Below, one piece after another: positions 35,870 through 48,071 of a DNA stretch of 64,000 nt; within the stretch, counting starts at the first letter, position 1; every line of letters starts with the position of its first letter. The DNA is from Megamerina dolium (Eukaryota; Arthropoda; Insecta; Diptera; Megamerinidae). The translations under genes and the position numbers were made by a program. The notes below the pieces were generated by a model that was not told the DNA's origin, searched no databases, and worked only from the letters and a program-made list of their open reading frames with translations. Location of the stretch: assembly GCA_963854835.1 (NCBI GenBank), contig OY978526.1, positions 31,919,073 through 31,983,072 on the forward strand, read 5' to 3'.

Positions 35870-36840
35870 AGGTGGAACAGGTACAGGCTTCAGCGCCATA
35901 TAAATATATGAACAGTTATAATGAGAGCCATGTGGAGTGTGGTTTTAGTTCTTCGAAATCTTTCAATTTCTCAACTACGTATTTAGTAGAGAGCCAGAGT
36001 AATCTTTCGCATGATCTCCAGATTGACGTAATTAGTGGCATTAAACGGTAATTCTAAGATAGACTTTGTACTTTGAAAGCGCAGTTGTTAATGTAACGTG
36101 CCATCAAAGATGTTGAGACTTTTTATTTCTTGATACACGGTATTTTGTCTTGCTCTCGTTTACCGTAAAACCCATTTGACTCGTTCCATTTCAGTGAACC
36201 CTGCACTGACTTCCCGTGTGTTCATGCTGATTGTGTCAACATCGTCGACGACACTCCAACAATATTACATATTTGTTGAAGATAGTGTTATTATGTCATA
36301 AATCAGCTGCTCGCATTACCTTCTTTATAATCAGATTGAGTTAAGGCACACAATAACGAATCATCTTGTCGGACGTTGAGAGATTTTCAAAATTTTAATT
36401 GCACAATCGGAGTTAAGCAGTGATATTCTGCAAAGTCAAATGTGTTTTGCACATATACCGAACTCAGACATTGCTGTGTACAGATAAGACCTTGCCTGAC
36501 CGTGGAAACCGGGTGTACTTTATAATCGACAAATCGGTGGCATGTGTCGATCTGCTTTTCTTGTGTGTTCCCCAAGTGTAGTGTAGAGGCGCAGTAGTTG
36601 GCGCAAATTGTAGGATCTTCTTTCTTGTATAGGGAACAGAGAACACTGAGACTATAATCATCGAGCATGTTTTCATCCGACCGTATTTTGCTTATGAGCT
36701 GGTGCATGCAGGTAAACATCTCATTAGCTCCGATCTTAAAAAATTTAGCAGACATGCCATCAGCACCCGTAGCCTTGTGGTTCTTCATCCCTCCTATGAC
36801 CGTTTTGATCTCTTCATTGCCGGATGGTGGAACTTCAAAG
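35870..36840 (-). mobile_element. Decayed LINE reverse transcriptase
   Basis: From 36788 the minus strand reads MKNHKATGADGMSAKFFK, then ISKIRSDENMLDDYSLSVLC and SLYKKEDPTICANY, the standard RT fingers (usually NNKAAGADGLPAEL and LYKKGD). Lower down, near 36240-36190, VDDVDTISMNTREVSAGF is the mutated YADD box, and near 36000-35900 a thumb with FRRTKTTLHMALIITV. The MNTR-VSA motif is shared with the LINE at 22898-23524, so both belong to one family. Many frameshifts; inactive. Confidence 0.75.
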
Positions 36841-38807
36841 CTATAATCTATAATTAGGGGTGTTCAGGCATTCTCCTCCAATGACGGAATTATTCGTAGC
36901 GTCGCCATTAAGAGATTTAGTACACTCTGAATATCAGTAATCAGATTACTATTTTCATCACAACAAAAAAGATAAGGCAAGGTATGGTCAACCTATGTAA
37001 ATATTTTATGAGAAACTGCATCACATTGCACTTAGCTAAAATAATGGGTTTTCTCGAAATTTTACTAAAAAGCGAAAATACATTCTGTCAAATAAGTACC
37101 CGGAAATTCTCATTTTTAATACAAAGGGTCTTACCTACAGAATAATAAACATAATAATATATGTTCAATGTATTCGAATGGACACGAATTGACCGTCTAC
37201 TTTTCATTTCATGATAGGCGTTAATATGGTGTCAAATTCCTTAAATTTTATAAAATGAAAATGAAATTTTATATCTCCTTCATTCGTTTCACTCGTTCTT
37301 CAAATATTCGTTATTGTCATATTTTTCTTCTAAACCCAAGACGAATAACCATTAGATGTTATTTGTTGTGTGTATACAATTTATTATTAAATTCTATGTT
37401 TGTAATGTTGACCTCAAACGTTGGCCACCTTATGCACACTTATTCTGTGAAGGTTTTCATTCTTCTTCTTCGCAAACATGAATATCCTTGTAGCAATTTA
37501 TTAAAGATATTTATTTTTTTTTTATACTTCATCATAGTATCTGTATGTATGTTTTTAACGGCCTCGTTTACGAATAAAATGTCCTCTTATTATGTTTTAT
37601 GATGTGCCATACATTCCTACAAATATGTAAAATAACGTTGTGCTTATTGAGGCGATTGCGTTATAACCGAATTTTTGGTAAATATGTTATATCTAATGAC
37701 ATGATTAAGAACACATATTTTACCATAAAATTTAATGCGTGCTGGAATTCAAAGTACAAATACGTGCATATACTAAACATTAAGATGCATTACCAAAAAA
37801 AAAAAAGGAAACCGTATTGACAAAAAACACTTCTGGAAAAAAAATTTACAAGGAAAAATAGACGAAAAACTTGATTTTGAGAGATTTTATAAAAAATGTT
37901 TGGCTCACGAATGGCTTTCTATTGTATCGAAATATTTGGTTGTGGATGTTATAAAATAGACAAAACTTATGGTAGTTATAGTCAACAATAAGATTCATCC
38001 TGAATTAAGTATAGGCTTATTTGATATATTTCCCGTACAAAAATCTGTCAAAAAGCCAATACTAAATTTAAAAAATTAATAACATTGGTTTGTTTTTGTG
38101 TGGAGCGTGAGACACCTTACTATGCAGTGCACTTACGAGTATGACATAACATATAGTAATATGTATGAATATGAGTACATAGATGATATTGTTATATCAT
38201 ATTTCTTTGCTTTAGTTTTGTTTTTTGCTTTTATTAGAAATTTTTATCAGCGCATACATTCTGAAAGAATATGTTTCTAATACGGATAATTTAGCTTGGC
38301 TTAGCTTGGCTTGAAATTTTCAGAACCTTTGTGAAGATGAAAATTCGAAGGTAGTCAGTATCGATCACGAAACTATTATTTCGCCAAATGAATGTTGAAA
38401 AAAAAAACAAATCCATAAGAAGAATCTTTAAACTACGCCACCAACTAAATCTGACGAAGTTTGTCCAAAATCTATATTTGTTTCAAATAAAGATAAGAAA
38501 GAAATATTTTCCATTTTCACCTCAATCGTTTTTCCCATTTTAAAGGTCATAAGTACGTAGCAAGTATTCCCATACTGAAGTATAGTAAAACAGCCCTGCT
38601 GATACTGTTGTATTATCATACTTTATACAATATTTCTATTATTTTTATGTATTCGGTAAGAACTTAGTTGAAAACACCTGTACCTATAGGATAGAAAGTA
38701 ATCCTACCTCTACTTCTATTCTAACTTTCAGACGAACTTAACTTTGATTATAACATTGACATTATATTTTAATTAGCTGGCATATGATACTATAAGCTTT
38801 CATCCGT
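36841..38807. other. No recognisable gene
   Basis: AT-rich sequence. The ORFs at 37255-37820 (plus) are Leu/Phe/Tyr-rich, as expected from AT-rich noise, without start context or domain. Confidence 0.5.
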
Positions 38808-38950
38808 GGGTGCCGTAGGTGAGTGGTTAGTACATTGGTCTTCTGATCTGTCGTTCGGCCTTTCTTATACGGACCAAAATTTAACAAGTACAAAAGTACT
38901 GGAAGAGAAGCTTGGCCAGAGGGCCTATAAGCAGAACATATTTATTTCTT
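38808..38950 (+). mobile_element. SINE copy with central deletion
   Basis: Head GGGTGCCGTAGGTGAGTGG is joined almost directly to the body end (GTTCGGCC, then GGACCAAAATTTAACAAGTA and ACTGGAAGAGAAGCTTGGCC, GAGGGCCTATAAGC). About 200 bp of the centre are missing, including the B box. Confidence 0.75.
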
Positions 38951-39480
38951 TTTAAAAGTTTCCATCTTTGGATTCTACTTTCTTTAATGTAGAATAAGAA
39001 GCCGCCGGTCTCACCATTACGTACTCTGTGGAGAGTTTAGCTATAACTTGTAACATTTCTTTCTTAACATCGCTTCATTAACACCAATTGAAATTAATCA
39101 TAAAGCTTGGCTTTCGTGGTTTTCTGATTTATCTCGTTACTCTAAACTTGCAGTAAACAGTAAAAATATACATCTTTCGATTTAATAACCAATTGTTAAC
39201 GGCAAGCCTTCTGGTGATAAGTAGTTGGGCTTAGATTTTAGAAAGCTTTTACCTCCATAGTTTTTTCAAGAATAACTAAAATCTACGCGGAACTCTTAGT
39301 TAGAGTTGATTACCTTCATTATAACGGTATTCGGTAAAAAAGTGAGTTTAAAACGGAGCTATATCATTAATTGTGACAATATTTGGATTGCGCGAATAAA
39401 TACAAAGAACTTTAAGTTATTTTCATATAAGTACAAATGCGATTATTTCACAAATTCTTTACAAAGCACCTTGAGTTATG
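38951..39480. other. No recognisable gene
   Basis: AT-rich spacer; no ORF or element. Confidence 0.45.
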
Positions 39481-39550
39481 TATAAGCCAATTTACACATC
39501 GAATTTAGTGTCACAGACTCTATTGGTGAGAGTTCTGAAGCAAACATGAA

Positions 39551-39784
39551 ATGGCTAGCATGCTATTTGACATTTCCTATTATTCCTGTTCTTTCTTCCA
39601 TAAATTCTTTGATGTTTTGCAAGACGTTGCCAGTGTTTTAACACCATACGTAGTGTATGGGTTAGCAGTTTTGCGCATGGTTCATTTCTATTCTAATTAT
39701 ATTCTTGCGATAATCAACTTAAAAGAAAACAATGTAAAAGCTCAAAAGAAAATTATTTACAAAAGAAATTACGACGATTTGTAA
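39551..39784 (+). CDS. Candidate small gene, 77 codons, unsupported by homology
   Basis: TATAAG at 39481-39486 lies 65-70 bp upstream of two start codons in different frames. ATG at 39546 gives 32 residues that look like a signal peptide (MKWLACYLTFPIIPVLSS). ATG at 39551, in good context, gives 77 residues (MASMLFDISYYSCSFFHK...), hydrophobic then basic. An AATAAA-type signal lies at about 39832. The layout resembles a short insect secreted-peptide gene, perhaps with a frameshift, but no family is recognised and chance is a serious alternative. Confidence 0.25.
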   Translation: MASMLFDISYYSCSFFHKFFDVLQDVASVLTPYVVYGLAVLRMVHFYSNYILAIINLKENNVKAQKKIIYKRNYDDL

Positions 39785-39838
39785 CACATGTAAATAGGCA
39801 CGCACAATTTTATATTGTATTATGTTGAGAAAATAAAA

Positions 39839-42496
39839 TATTTTTAGGTTATAAAAATGTATTTAATTGTGATTAAATGAGGCTAAATGTATTAATAGCA
39901 GCGTTTTATTCGGCAACTCGTACATCTTTGGACCAATAAAACGACATAGATGCTAAGTTTTCTAAGCAGCGAATATGATTTGATTATTATTTTATATGTA
40001 AATTTCAAATAGAACAAATTTTGATTGCACACTGAAGCACACTTTCTCGGTGATGAACCAAACCAACCTCAGTATCAAAAACCCTAATCCCTTTCAGCTG
40101 CGCTACGTGACAATTTTGCTAAAAGTTTTGCTTTTTTGGTCAAAAGTAGTCATGGAACTTGAAAAATTATATGTATTTTGGATAGTTCTTGTTTTCAGAG
40201 ACCTACATATATTAAAATTTTCCGAGGTCCAAAATGACATATATGAATGGTAGCAAGAGGGTTAATATGTTCCGAGAAAATAATCCTCAGCCCAAGTAGT
40301 GTACAACTTATATATTTCAAGACCTTAAACTAATTTGATAAATAAATTGTGTTTAATTTACACAAGGATTTACTGAAGAATTTCTTCCTTATTTGAGCGA
40401 AACTTGAAAAAATCCATGAACCTAGTATTATTGACACCTAAGACTATCAGTTTGTTTTGGTTTCACTCAATATTGAACCAAAGAGTTTGATATTGTCTTA
40501 TATTGTAATCGATTTCGTATCGTTTAGATATTGTAACTTTTTTTTTTGCTTCAAAAATAACCAATTAAGGAGTAATTTAATTATGGACACCATCTTACTT
40601 GACGTGTTCGGGCACACATTGCAACCAAATATTCAAACGCAAAGGAAATTAAAATCAAGCAAAAAAATGTCTATGAGATGAAGAGCTGTCGGTTTATAAT
40701 AGGAACACAACTCATACATGCAAAAAGTGTATATATTTAAAATTCTGAAGATCGGTTCGCGCCCTTTGCATAGAGACAACACAACTCTCATTGCTGAATG
40801 GCAATCATTATTAGTAGATAGCGTGCTACCCCTTTATAGAGAATTCAATAAAAAATGATATTTTAAATTGTACGAGTACCACTCTTACAGCAAATATACG
40901 TGTGCACGCATGCGCAACTAATACGATATCTTTTTGAATCTTTGTGGCCATATTATTGTTTTTTTTTTTTTTTGCGTTTGTGGAACACATCTGTGATTGC
41001 CGCAATTGGATTAAATACTTTCCCATTAACATTACCGATATGTCTATATACGCACAATTAATCTTTTGTGCAGAGCATAATTAAATTTGAAAGTACAAAT
41101 TTTCAAATATTGGAGGCGGATGTGGTGAGGCCTGTTAAAATATCAATTACAATTTCAATTGAACGAACAAACAAACAATGCACACACGTAGTATTCTATA
41201 AGTAATATGGATATTTGATTAAAATAAAAACGAAATCCTATATGTATATGTAGGTATGTATGAATGTATTTATATATGAACTTATTAATGGGTGCCTTGG
41301 AGGATTTCTTAGGATGCTTGAAAAAAAATATTTATAATAAGTACCTAAATAACGAATGATGCAAATACTTTGAACAACTTATTAACATAGCATAAGAAGA
41401 AATATCATATTCTTGGTCATTTTCCTTAGATATTTTCCAGTGGCGGAAATAATATTTAATTAAGGTTGAGGTTGAGGTTTTGAAGTTTTAATCACATTAT
41501 TTTCTAGTGGACAGTTTAGAATATGTTATATTATGTAAAATATTTTAAAAAGGGCTCTTTGAGGGCATGTAGATTACGAATCCAGTTTTCCAGAGCAATC
41601 TGTATGACAGACACTAACCAAAAGATCAAATTTAAAGACTGTCATTTCTGGCATACTATAAATGGATTCACGCCATCGTATTCTTTTTATATTTCTTGAG
41701 AGTTTCTTATTGGAATCTTAAAGGTATTAGAGATTACCGCAGTGCCACGCAGCTGTATCACCTATATTCATTTCTACTTAAAGGCATCTGAATATAGATA
41801 AAGCCTATTTTCGAGTGAATCTTGACAATTTTGATTTAATAGCCAGTGCAAATTTCCAAAATATATTCTTAGCACCTAACGTTCAGTACAGAAAAGAGTT
41901 TCCATGTTACTTCGGAATCCAAGATGGATTCCATTGAATATTGGCTCATCCCCTATGACCTACTGGGATCTACGATGAGACCATTAAAGTAAAGCCGAAT
42001 GACATTACCCTGTATCAACTGTTATGATACCATATTGCCCACCTAACAATGCATTTCACGGATGCTGGAAAATAGCATGAATAGGTTGAAGCCCATGACA
42101 CTTTCTTAAGGTAAACCGGCAATGACGTAACTCACGGCGCCATCAACCGCACTGCAAACAATGCAAACGATAATGGCTCCCAAGGCGGTACGCTACCGAA
42201 AAACGGCGTGAACAATGAAGTAATACTAAAGTAGAGAAGTATAAAAAGCCAAAAAACACAGCCTGGACATAGATAATATATCGATCTAAATGATATAAAC
42301 ATGGCACCATCCTAATGAACTCTGAAAGCGATTCCAGAGTGGATACAAATGAGACTTAAGGGGAAGTTTTTAGTGGCTGCGAGGTGTGACGATGCATTAG
42401 GCATCTGTTATAGCGGACCTTAAAATGTTTTTCATCTTGTTTTATAAAGAACTATTCATATTCAAGAAAGGATTTGAACCTATAAAAAAATTGAAC
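39839..42496. other. No recognisable gene
   Basis: AT-rich. At about 41900-42110 one plus frame reads fairly coding-like between stops (TGIYDETIKVKPNDITLYQL near 41970-42025), perhaps an old retroposed or element-derived sequence. I cannot name it. Confidence 0.4.
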
Positions 42497-42763
42497 CTAT
42501 ACTTGTCCTTTATTTTCTGCATTAAGTCGTTGTGCAAGACTCGTTAGAGAACTTCGAATATATTGAGACTCGCCACTGTATAGCATTTCTTGTGTTCGAA
42601 TGTAGTATGAATGCAATTCTATGAATCTGTTCAACCGTCTTGTTTCCTGAGGCCGAATCGGTGTTTGGAAATTAATTTTTGACTCAAGAAGTTTTGGTAT
42701 ATGGTGGCACAGATTTCTCTGGCATCTATCAATTCTCGATTTGCATGCTTCAATAGTGAACAT
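42497..42763 (-). CDS. Unassigned ORF or exon, 88 codons
   Basis: ATG at 42763 follows directly after a plausible splice acceptor (TCCTAGCAG). The product begins MFTIEACKSRIDRCQRNLC and ends RLNAENKGQV, is basic, and codon use looks less AT-biased than its surroundings. No domain recognised. If it is a terminal exon, upstream exons would lie beyond the SINE pair to the right; I could not find one. It may also be part of an unrecognised element. Confidence 0.35.
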   Translation of the reverse strand: MFTIEACKSRIDRCQRNLCHHIPKLLESKINFQTPIRPQETRRLNRFIELHSYYIRTQEMLYSGESQYIRSSLTSLAQRLNAENKGQV

Positions 42764-42801
42764 CTGCTAGGAATTTTTGGTTGTTATAGTTATTTGTGGT
42801 A

Positions 42802-43160
42802 GGGTGCCGGAGCTCAGTGGTTAGTGTGTTGGCCTTCTGATCTTTGGTTGTGGGTTCAATTCCCCGGCTGAAGCATAATAAATTTAATATCGAAACGATT
42901 TTTCCCTAGAACCGTACCCACCTATCGGTAAGCAATTGTCAATTTTTCCGGCAGAAACAATTTGTCATGGAAAAGCTTCTAAAAGAACTCTGTGACAAAG
43001 CTCAGAAAAAGTGATGTCACAATGATTCTGCCGTTCGGAACCGGATAAAATAAGTAGGTCCCTTCAAATACTGTCCAAAATTTAACAAGCACAACAGTAA
43101 TGAAAGAGAAGCTCGACCAAAGTGCCCTTTGGGGTTTATAAGTGCTACATATTTATTATT
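42802..43160 (+). mobile_element. tRNA-derived SINE, best full-length copy
   Basis: About 359 bp. The tRNA-like head starts GGGTGCCGGAGCTCAGTGG (A box within 42810-42820) with GGTTCAATTCC as B box at 42853-42863, the expected Pol III spacing. The body contains ACCGTACCCACCTATCGG, CAATTTTTCCGGCAGAAACA, CATGGAAAAGCTTCTAAAAG, CTCTGTGACAAAGCTCAG and TGCCGTTCGGAACCGG. The tail is ACTGTCCAAAATTTAACAAG, then AGTGCCCTTTGGGG and a T-rich end. This copy is the reference for the others listed. Confidence 0.88.
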
Positions 43161-43208
43161 TTTTTTATAGAAGCAACAAATACTTTAGGTAAATGCATAG
43201 GATGTAGT

Positions 43209-43550
43209 GGGTGCCGCAGCTCAGTGGTTAGTGCGTTAGCTTTCTGATTCGTTCGGGTTCAATCTCCGACTGTGACAACTTTAATATCGAAATGGTTTTT
43301 CTTTCGAACGGTGCCCACCAGTTTGCACGCATTTGGCAATTCTTCCGGCAATAGCACTTTACCATGAAAGAATGCTTCTTAAAGGACTCGGTGGCTAAGG
43401 TCAGAAAAAGCTATATCACAAGGGTTCTGCCGTTCGGAATCGGCTAATATAAGCAGGTCCTTTCTAATATGTACTCTCCAAATTTAACACGCATCGCAGT
43501 ACTAGAAGAGAAGTTCGGTGGCATTACAAAGGCCCTCCTCCGGTCTAAGT
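43209..43550 (+). mobile_element. tRNA-derived SINE, second copy in tandem
   Basis: Same orientation as its neighbour, about 50 bp downstream. Head GGGTGCCGCAGCTCAGTGG (A box), GGTTCAATCTCC (B box), and all body blocks down to TCTCCAAATTTAACACGC and AAGGCCCTCCTCCGG. Divergence from the neighbour is spread throughout, so this is an independent insertion rather than a recent tandem duplication. Confidence 0.85.
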
Positions 43551-44350
43551 GTATCCTCTCAGGAAAAGGGCGGCCAAAATAACCTAACCAAACCTGCTGT
43601 CAAGAATTAACACTTTAGCATCTTTTATTTTAAATTCCTAATGGGTGGAATACAATTATTGTGGCGAATTGAAGGTGAACAATTGGAGTGGAAACATTTG
43701 TCAAAAAAACATTGAAGAACCAAAAAAAAAACAAATCACAAGGAAAATTTGAAGAACTTGATGTCCCGGAGCAAATAGAAGTATGGAAAAATGATTCAAC
43801 TACAGTTGCTACACAAATCCCCACAGATCCGACACTGATGGCTACTTATACCAAAAATGAGTGGACTTAATAATAGTAGTAATACTCGGAAATGTTCAAA
43901 CGTACTCGAATGAATGACAACGATCATCATCTGCTAAATGCAAAAGTTCTTAAATTCAATGTATACGTATGTCTTCCTTTGTCGAAGCTATATGGATAAT
44001 ATTATTGTGGCATAACTAAAGTATTTAGATATGAAACTATAAACTCACATTTAGTATGTACATACTATACGATATTTACCCTCATTTTCGAATACAGTGA
44101 CTGTATTTAATGACAGAGCATTTGAAACTTCTTATTGGTTGTTTTCAATTCAATTTGAACATTCATATCTCGATTCGATAAATATGTAGTAGTTATATCG
44201 TATATTGTATCCTTCAAACACACAAAAGCCAATGATTGATAGAAACAATTTCTGAATTGCGTGCTGCAGCTTACACAGGAGCCAAGGTAAGGGTATTATG
44301 CCACAAAAGGAATATACATATGAGTATGTATTGTATTCAATAGTATGCAT

Positions 44351-44389
44351 GTAGGTAGATAGGTAGGTAGGTAGGTAGGTAGGTAGGTA
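44351..44389. repeat. (GTAG)n microsatellite
   Basis: About nine tetranucleotide units, with one GATA interruption. Confidence 0.9.
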
Positions 44390-44770
44390 TAATATACATA
44401 TATAACATACGATCACAACCCTTTCCCAAGCATTCAAATATACAACATTTTGATTAAAATTTCATTTGTTGCTTGCTATTCATTCATTTATCCAACTATT
44501 TGTACTCGAACAATAATGAAGACAAAGGCGAAACGTAAAAAATACTTTTTTCGATTGTCAACATCTCGCTTCGAAAACAATGGAATAACAAGAGCCGAAT
44601 TGGAAAGCAACAACAACATGAATCAAATACATATATCATCGAAAAGCTACTACTACTCGTACTATGTGCAACTACTAGTGGGTATAGGTACATTTGTTAC
44701 TGCTACCGACGGGAATAAAATAAATAATGTAGATATGTTTTGTATTTCATTTTCAACATTGCCAAAGTTG

Positions 44771-44772
<2 letters not shown>

Positions 44773-44808
<36 letters not shown>
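44773..44808. repeat. (CA)18 microsatellite
   Basis: Uninterrupted dinucleotide tract. Confidence 0.95.
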
Positions 44809-44813
<5 letters not shown>

Positions 44814-45023
44814 AAGCACCGCCATTGCTCTTGCCGCCATTACGTACAAGTATTACATTGATATCAGCTTTTATAGTAGGTTGTATTTCATGTATTTTGT
44901 ATTTTGTATATTCTTCATATTGTTATGTTCACTATAAAGCAAAATTGTATACTGAAAATATTTGTTTCAAAGTGTTTCACTGTGTACGCGTGAGTATGTG
45001 TGTGAGATAAAGCATGTGTTCGT

Positions 45024-45048
45024 TTGTGTGTGTGTGTGTGTGTGTGTA
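45024..45048. repeat. (GT)n microsatellite
   Basis: About twelve GT units. Confidence 0.9.
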
Positions 45049-45440
45049 TTTATTCTCTTTTTCAGTTTTTGAACATTTATTTCAAAAGACACTTGAATTG
45101 CGTTGCTGTTTTGTGAGTCTTAACATTTGTTCTCATTCTGAGCAGTTTTCAAGTTGCCAATACTCGTAGTACTTAGTACCTATGTATTTACACAGCGGTA
45201 TACGTATGTACATTTATTTTATATTTCATTTTATATACATTAATTTTTCCGTACCTAGGTACTCATTTTTACGACGTTCTTGAGCGTGATGCCCTTTATG
45301 TTCTTTATGTGCGTAAACTTCAAATGCAACACAAAGGATGTTCATAATTCATTCTCTACTGCCTCTTGTTAACGAAATTAATAAAAGCAATTAAGTTTCA
45401 CTCATTCTGTACTATGTAGTTTTGGTGTTAATTTCTTTTT

Positions 45441-45471
45441 CTTCTTCTTCTTCTTCTTCTTCTTCTTCTTC
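45441..45471. repeat. (CTT)n microsatellite
   Basis: About ten trinucleotide units; a polypyrimidine tract. Confidence 0.9.
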
Positions 45472-45779
45472 AAATGGAATAGCCTAAAAATTGTTGTTCA
45501 TAATTTAGAAAGAGATTGTGTGTGTGTGTATTACTTTCAGCTCTGATATTTTAATTTTTCTCTCTCATATCTGCAATTGCTGTGATAATTGTTTGTATTG
45601 GCCACACCTTTAGAAGTCATTATATCATACATACCATGGGTATAAAAGTATCTTTTAAACAATTTTTTCCGTATTTTAAGGTTTTGTTTTAAACAAATTG
45701 GAATAATATATTCTATTCAAAGCATTTTTTGATACCTTCAATTGCAGTGCATTGATCGCAACAAGTAGTAGTTAGAAGG

Positions 45780-46210
45780 GGCAACGTCTGGAATACACGG
45801 CGGGCGGAATAAGACTTTCCCGTTATCATGATGGAAAATCAACAACTCGTTTCTAGTCCCCCATCTGGTTCATCCAGTTTTAGCAGCTCATAATACACCT
45901 TGCAGTTCTGATCCTCACGACATATACAGTGCCACTTTTGTACTACTTTCGATATGACATTTTACGCTTAGGGTTGTTGTAATATATCCATTTTTCGTAA
46001 TGTTACGATACAAAAAAGACGTCCCTTTGTACCATTGAAGCAGGATTTCATGCAAAATTACCTTTCGATGTCGTCTGGTTTCAGTTCGTATGGAAACCAA
46101 TTTCAAAATGACCCAAGACTGACGACTCAATGAAATGGCTTGTGAAGTCACTACATAAGATTCAGCAAGCTTGCAATAAAGCCTCCAATTCAACGCGTTC
46201 AAACGTTGCT
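45780..46210 (-). mobile_element. Mariner fragment, central region
   Basis: Minus-strand frames give ELEALL-like and LAESYVVTSQAISLSRQ (second helix-turn-helix), then RKVILHEILLQWYKGTSFLY, and in another frame KWIYYNNPKRKMSY (the region around the first catalytic Asp; the Asp itself is lost) and VYYELLKLDEPDG. It is the part of mariner missing from the 20370-21253 element and looks like the same subfamily. Several frameshifts. Confidence 0.7.
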
Positions 46211-47037
46211 GGCTTTATCTCACGCTTTTTATCGCTTGTATCAAAATGTATTCAAAATGTAGGACTGTGAAGCAACTTTCCACAACTACCATAGTTTACC
46301 GAATTTCTGTCATTTGGAGCACAAACTCTACACAACTAACCGTTCTTGTGATCGGTGATAAAAATGAACTCATAAATCGCAAACACATAATCTTTCTTGT
46401 TGCTTGAATGGAAAGTCTTACCACCATACTCACCGAACCATCTGTCGCCATCTGACCATCATCTACTCGGCGGTCCTTTTTCGCTTCTTCCGGAAAGATA
46501 GACAATTGTCTTACATTAAAATGGCAAATATATCATTTATAAAAATATAAATCATCTGAAAAATGTGTCATAATTTTTCGAGCAACCACAACCGTATTGA
46601 AGTATGCTTAAATTTGAACGGTTCTCGAAGTAATTTTTCGTTTAAAAAAAATATATATTGTATTAAATAAACGTTAATCAATATGTTTTGATTTTATGGT
46701 ATTCCGCTATCATATATGTATACATCAAATTCTCTAAGTACATAAAGGTTATGCATCAAATTAGGTTTGAAAAAGTTTCCGTAATATTCATATTGAAAAT
46801 TTTGCATTGCATTTCCTTCGATCAATGTCAACCGCAGAAGTGCACGCGCCACAATTAACCACGTGACTATTAAAGAACAATGTTCAGATTTGAATAGACT
46901 TTTTTGTTGTTGTTAATGTTGCATTTGAAAAAAAATCAAATAAATAGTGAACAATACAGAACTATAAAAACAACCCTATCCTTTTATTAAGATTATCCAG
47001 TATGATCAAATTATTTGTCAACCGCAAAAATAATATC

Positions 47038-47072
<35 letters not shown>

Positions 47073-47348
47073 TCGTATAGATGGGAATGGTATGGTGCTT
47101 TATTTAAAATCAATTATATATATACATTTTTTCATTGCATTTCTACATTTCAAACACTTATGGGATTCTTGTAAAGGTAGGCTGACTCGTAAAAAGCATA
47201 ATGATTAAGAGGGTAGAAACGAATGGTTAAAATTGTATGTTTAATCGTTTACAGGGGGTGGTAAACAATCCGCGGCTAATTTGCTATGGCCTCGTACAAC
47301 TTGTAATCATTGCAAATGTATATCAGAGTTGCTTTTTTATATATATGT
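46211..47348. other. No recognisable gene
   Basis: AT-rich; includes (TAA)n at 47037-47071. The ORF 46296-46505 (minus) is unassigned. Confidence 0.5.
47037..47071. repeat. (TAA)n microsatellite
   Basis: About twelve trinucleotide units. Confidence 0.9.
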
Positions 47349-47678
47349 GGCACTAAAAGCCCCGAAGGGCTCATTGGCCGAACTTCTCTTCCATTGCTGT
47401 TGTGCGTGTTAAATTTGGACAGTATTAGAAGGGACCTACTTATTTTAGCCGGATCCGATCGGCAGAACCCTTGTGACATCACTTTTTCTGGGCTTTGTCA
47501 CAGAGTTCTTTTAGAAGCTTTTTCATGGCAAGTTGTTATTGTCGGAAGAATTGCCAATTGCTTGCTGACAGGTGGGTACCGTTCGAAAGAAAAATCTTTT
47601 CGATATTAAATTTGTTATGCATGAGCCGGGGATTGAACCACGACCTACAGATCAGAAGGCTGAACCACGGCCACCCAG
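47349..47678 (-). mobile_element. tRNA-derived SINE copy, nearly full length
   Basis: Reverse copy from the tail (CCCCGAAGGGCTCATTGGCC, TTGTGCGTGTTAAATTTGG) through all body blocks to the head. The B box is present (GGGGATTGAACCACG, reversed), while the A box is damaged by a deletion (GCTGAACCACGGCCACCC). Confidence 0.85.
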
Positions 47679-48071
47679 AGTTGCTTTTAGTAATAACAAT
47701 TTTAACGTTTAATGGAATACTTACTACCAAAATACAATGATATCCTTAATGTACATATTTTATCTATTTTTTTTTTAAGCAATACCTCACCCTCTGTTTT
47801 TGCTAAGCTGTTTCCCTAACTATTATTATGACTAATCAATTAATTTACATTTTGGATTAATCAAAATTATAATTAAATTATAATAATCGATTAAGCAGAT
47901 TTTTTTTATTAAACGATTATTCCCTACAGCCTAGTAACCGATGGTACGTCAATCAGTCCCTGAAAATTGAAATAAGGAACATCCTATTCGGCAAGAAGAA
48001 TCTGCCAAAAAAGCACACCCAAATTTTCAGAGGGATCTGTCCAATAGTTTTGGGGAAAAAAAATGGAATTC
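47679..48071. other. No recognisable gene
   Basis: AT-rich spacer up to the LINE target duplication. It contains about 120 bp of higher GC content (47930-48050) that I cannot assign. Confidence 0.4.

Larger units (their letters stand above)
43551..45779. other. Microsatellite-rich, no recognised gene
   Basis: Contains (GTAG)n 44351-44389, (CA)n 44773-44808, (GT)n 45024-45048 and (CTT)n 45441-45471. The 186-codon plus ORF 44450-45010 runs through the (CA)n tract and is judged fortuitous. Confidence 0.5.

Noticed and set aside
42853..42863. Functional tRNA genes
   Set aside because: A and B boxes occur only within SINE heads; no complete cloverleaf with intact acceptor and anticodon stems was found.
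43688..43870. 60-codon plus ORF ending ATYTKNEWT
   Set aside because: No ATG in frame (GTG only, stop upstream), no splice acceptor I trust, no domain; could be an exon but unsupported.
44450..45010. 186-codon plus-strand ORF with a His-Thr repeat
   Set aside because: It runs through a (CA)18 microsatellite, which cannot give stops; both flanks look like AT-rich noise and no domain is present.
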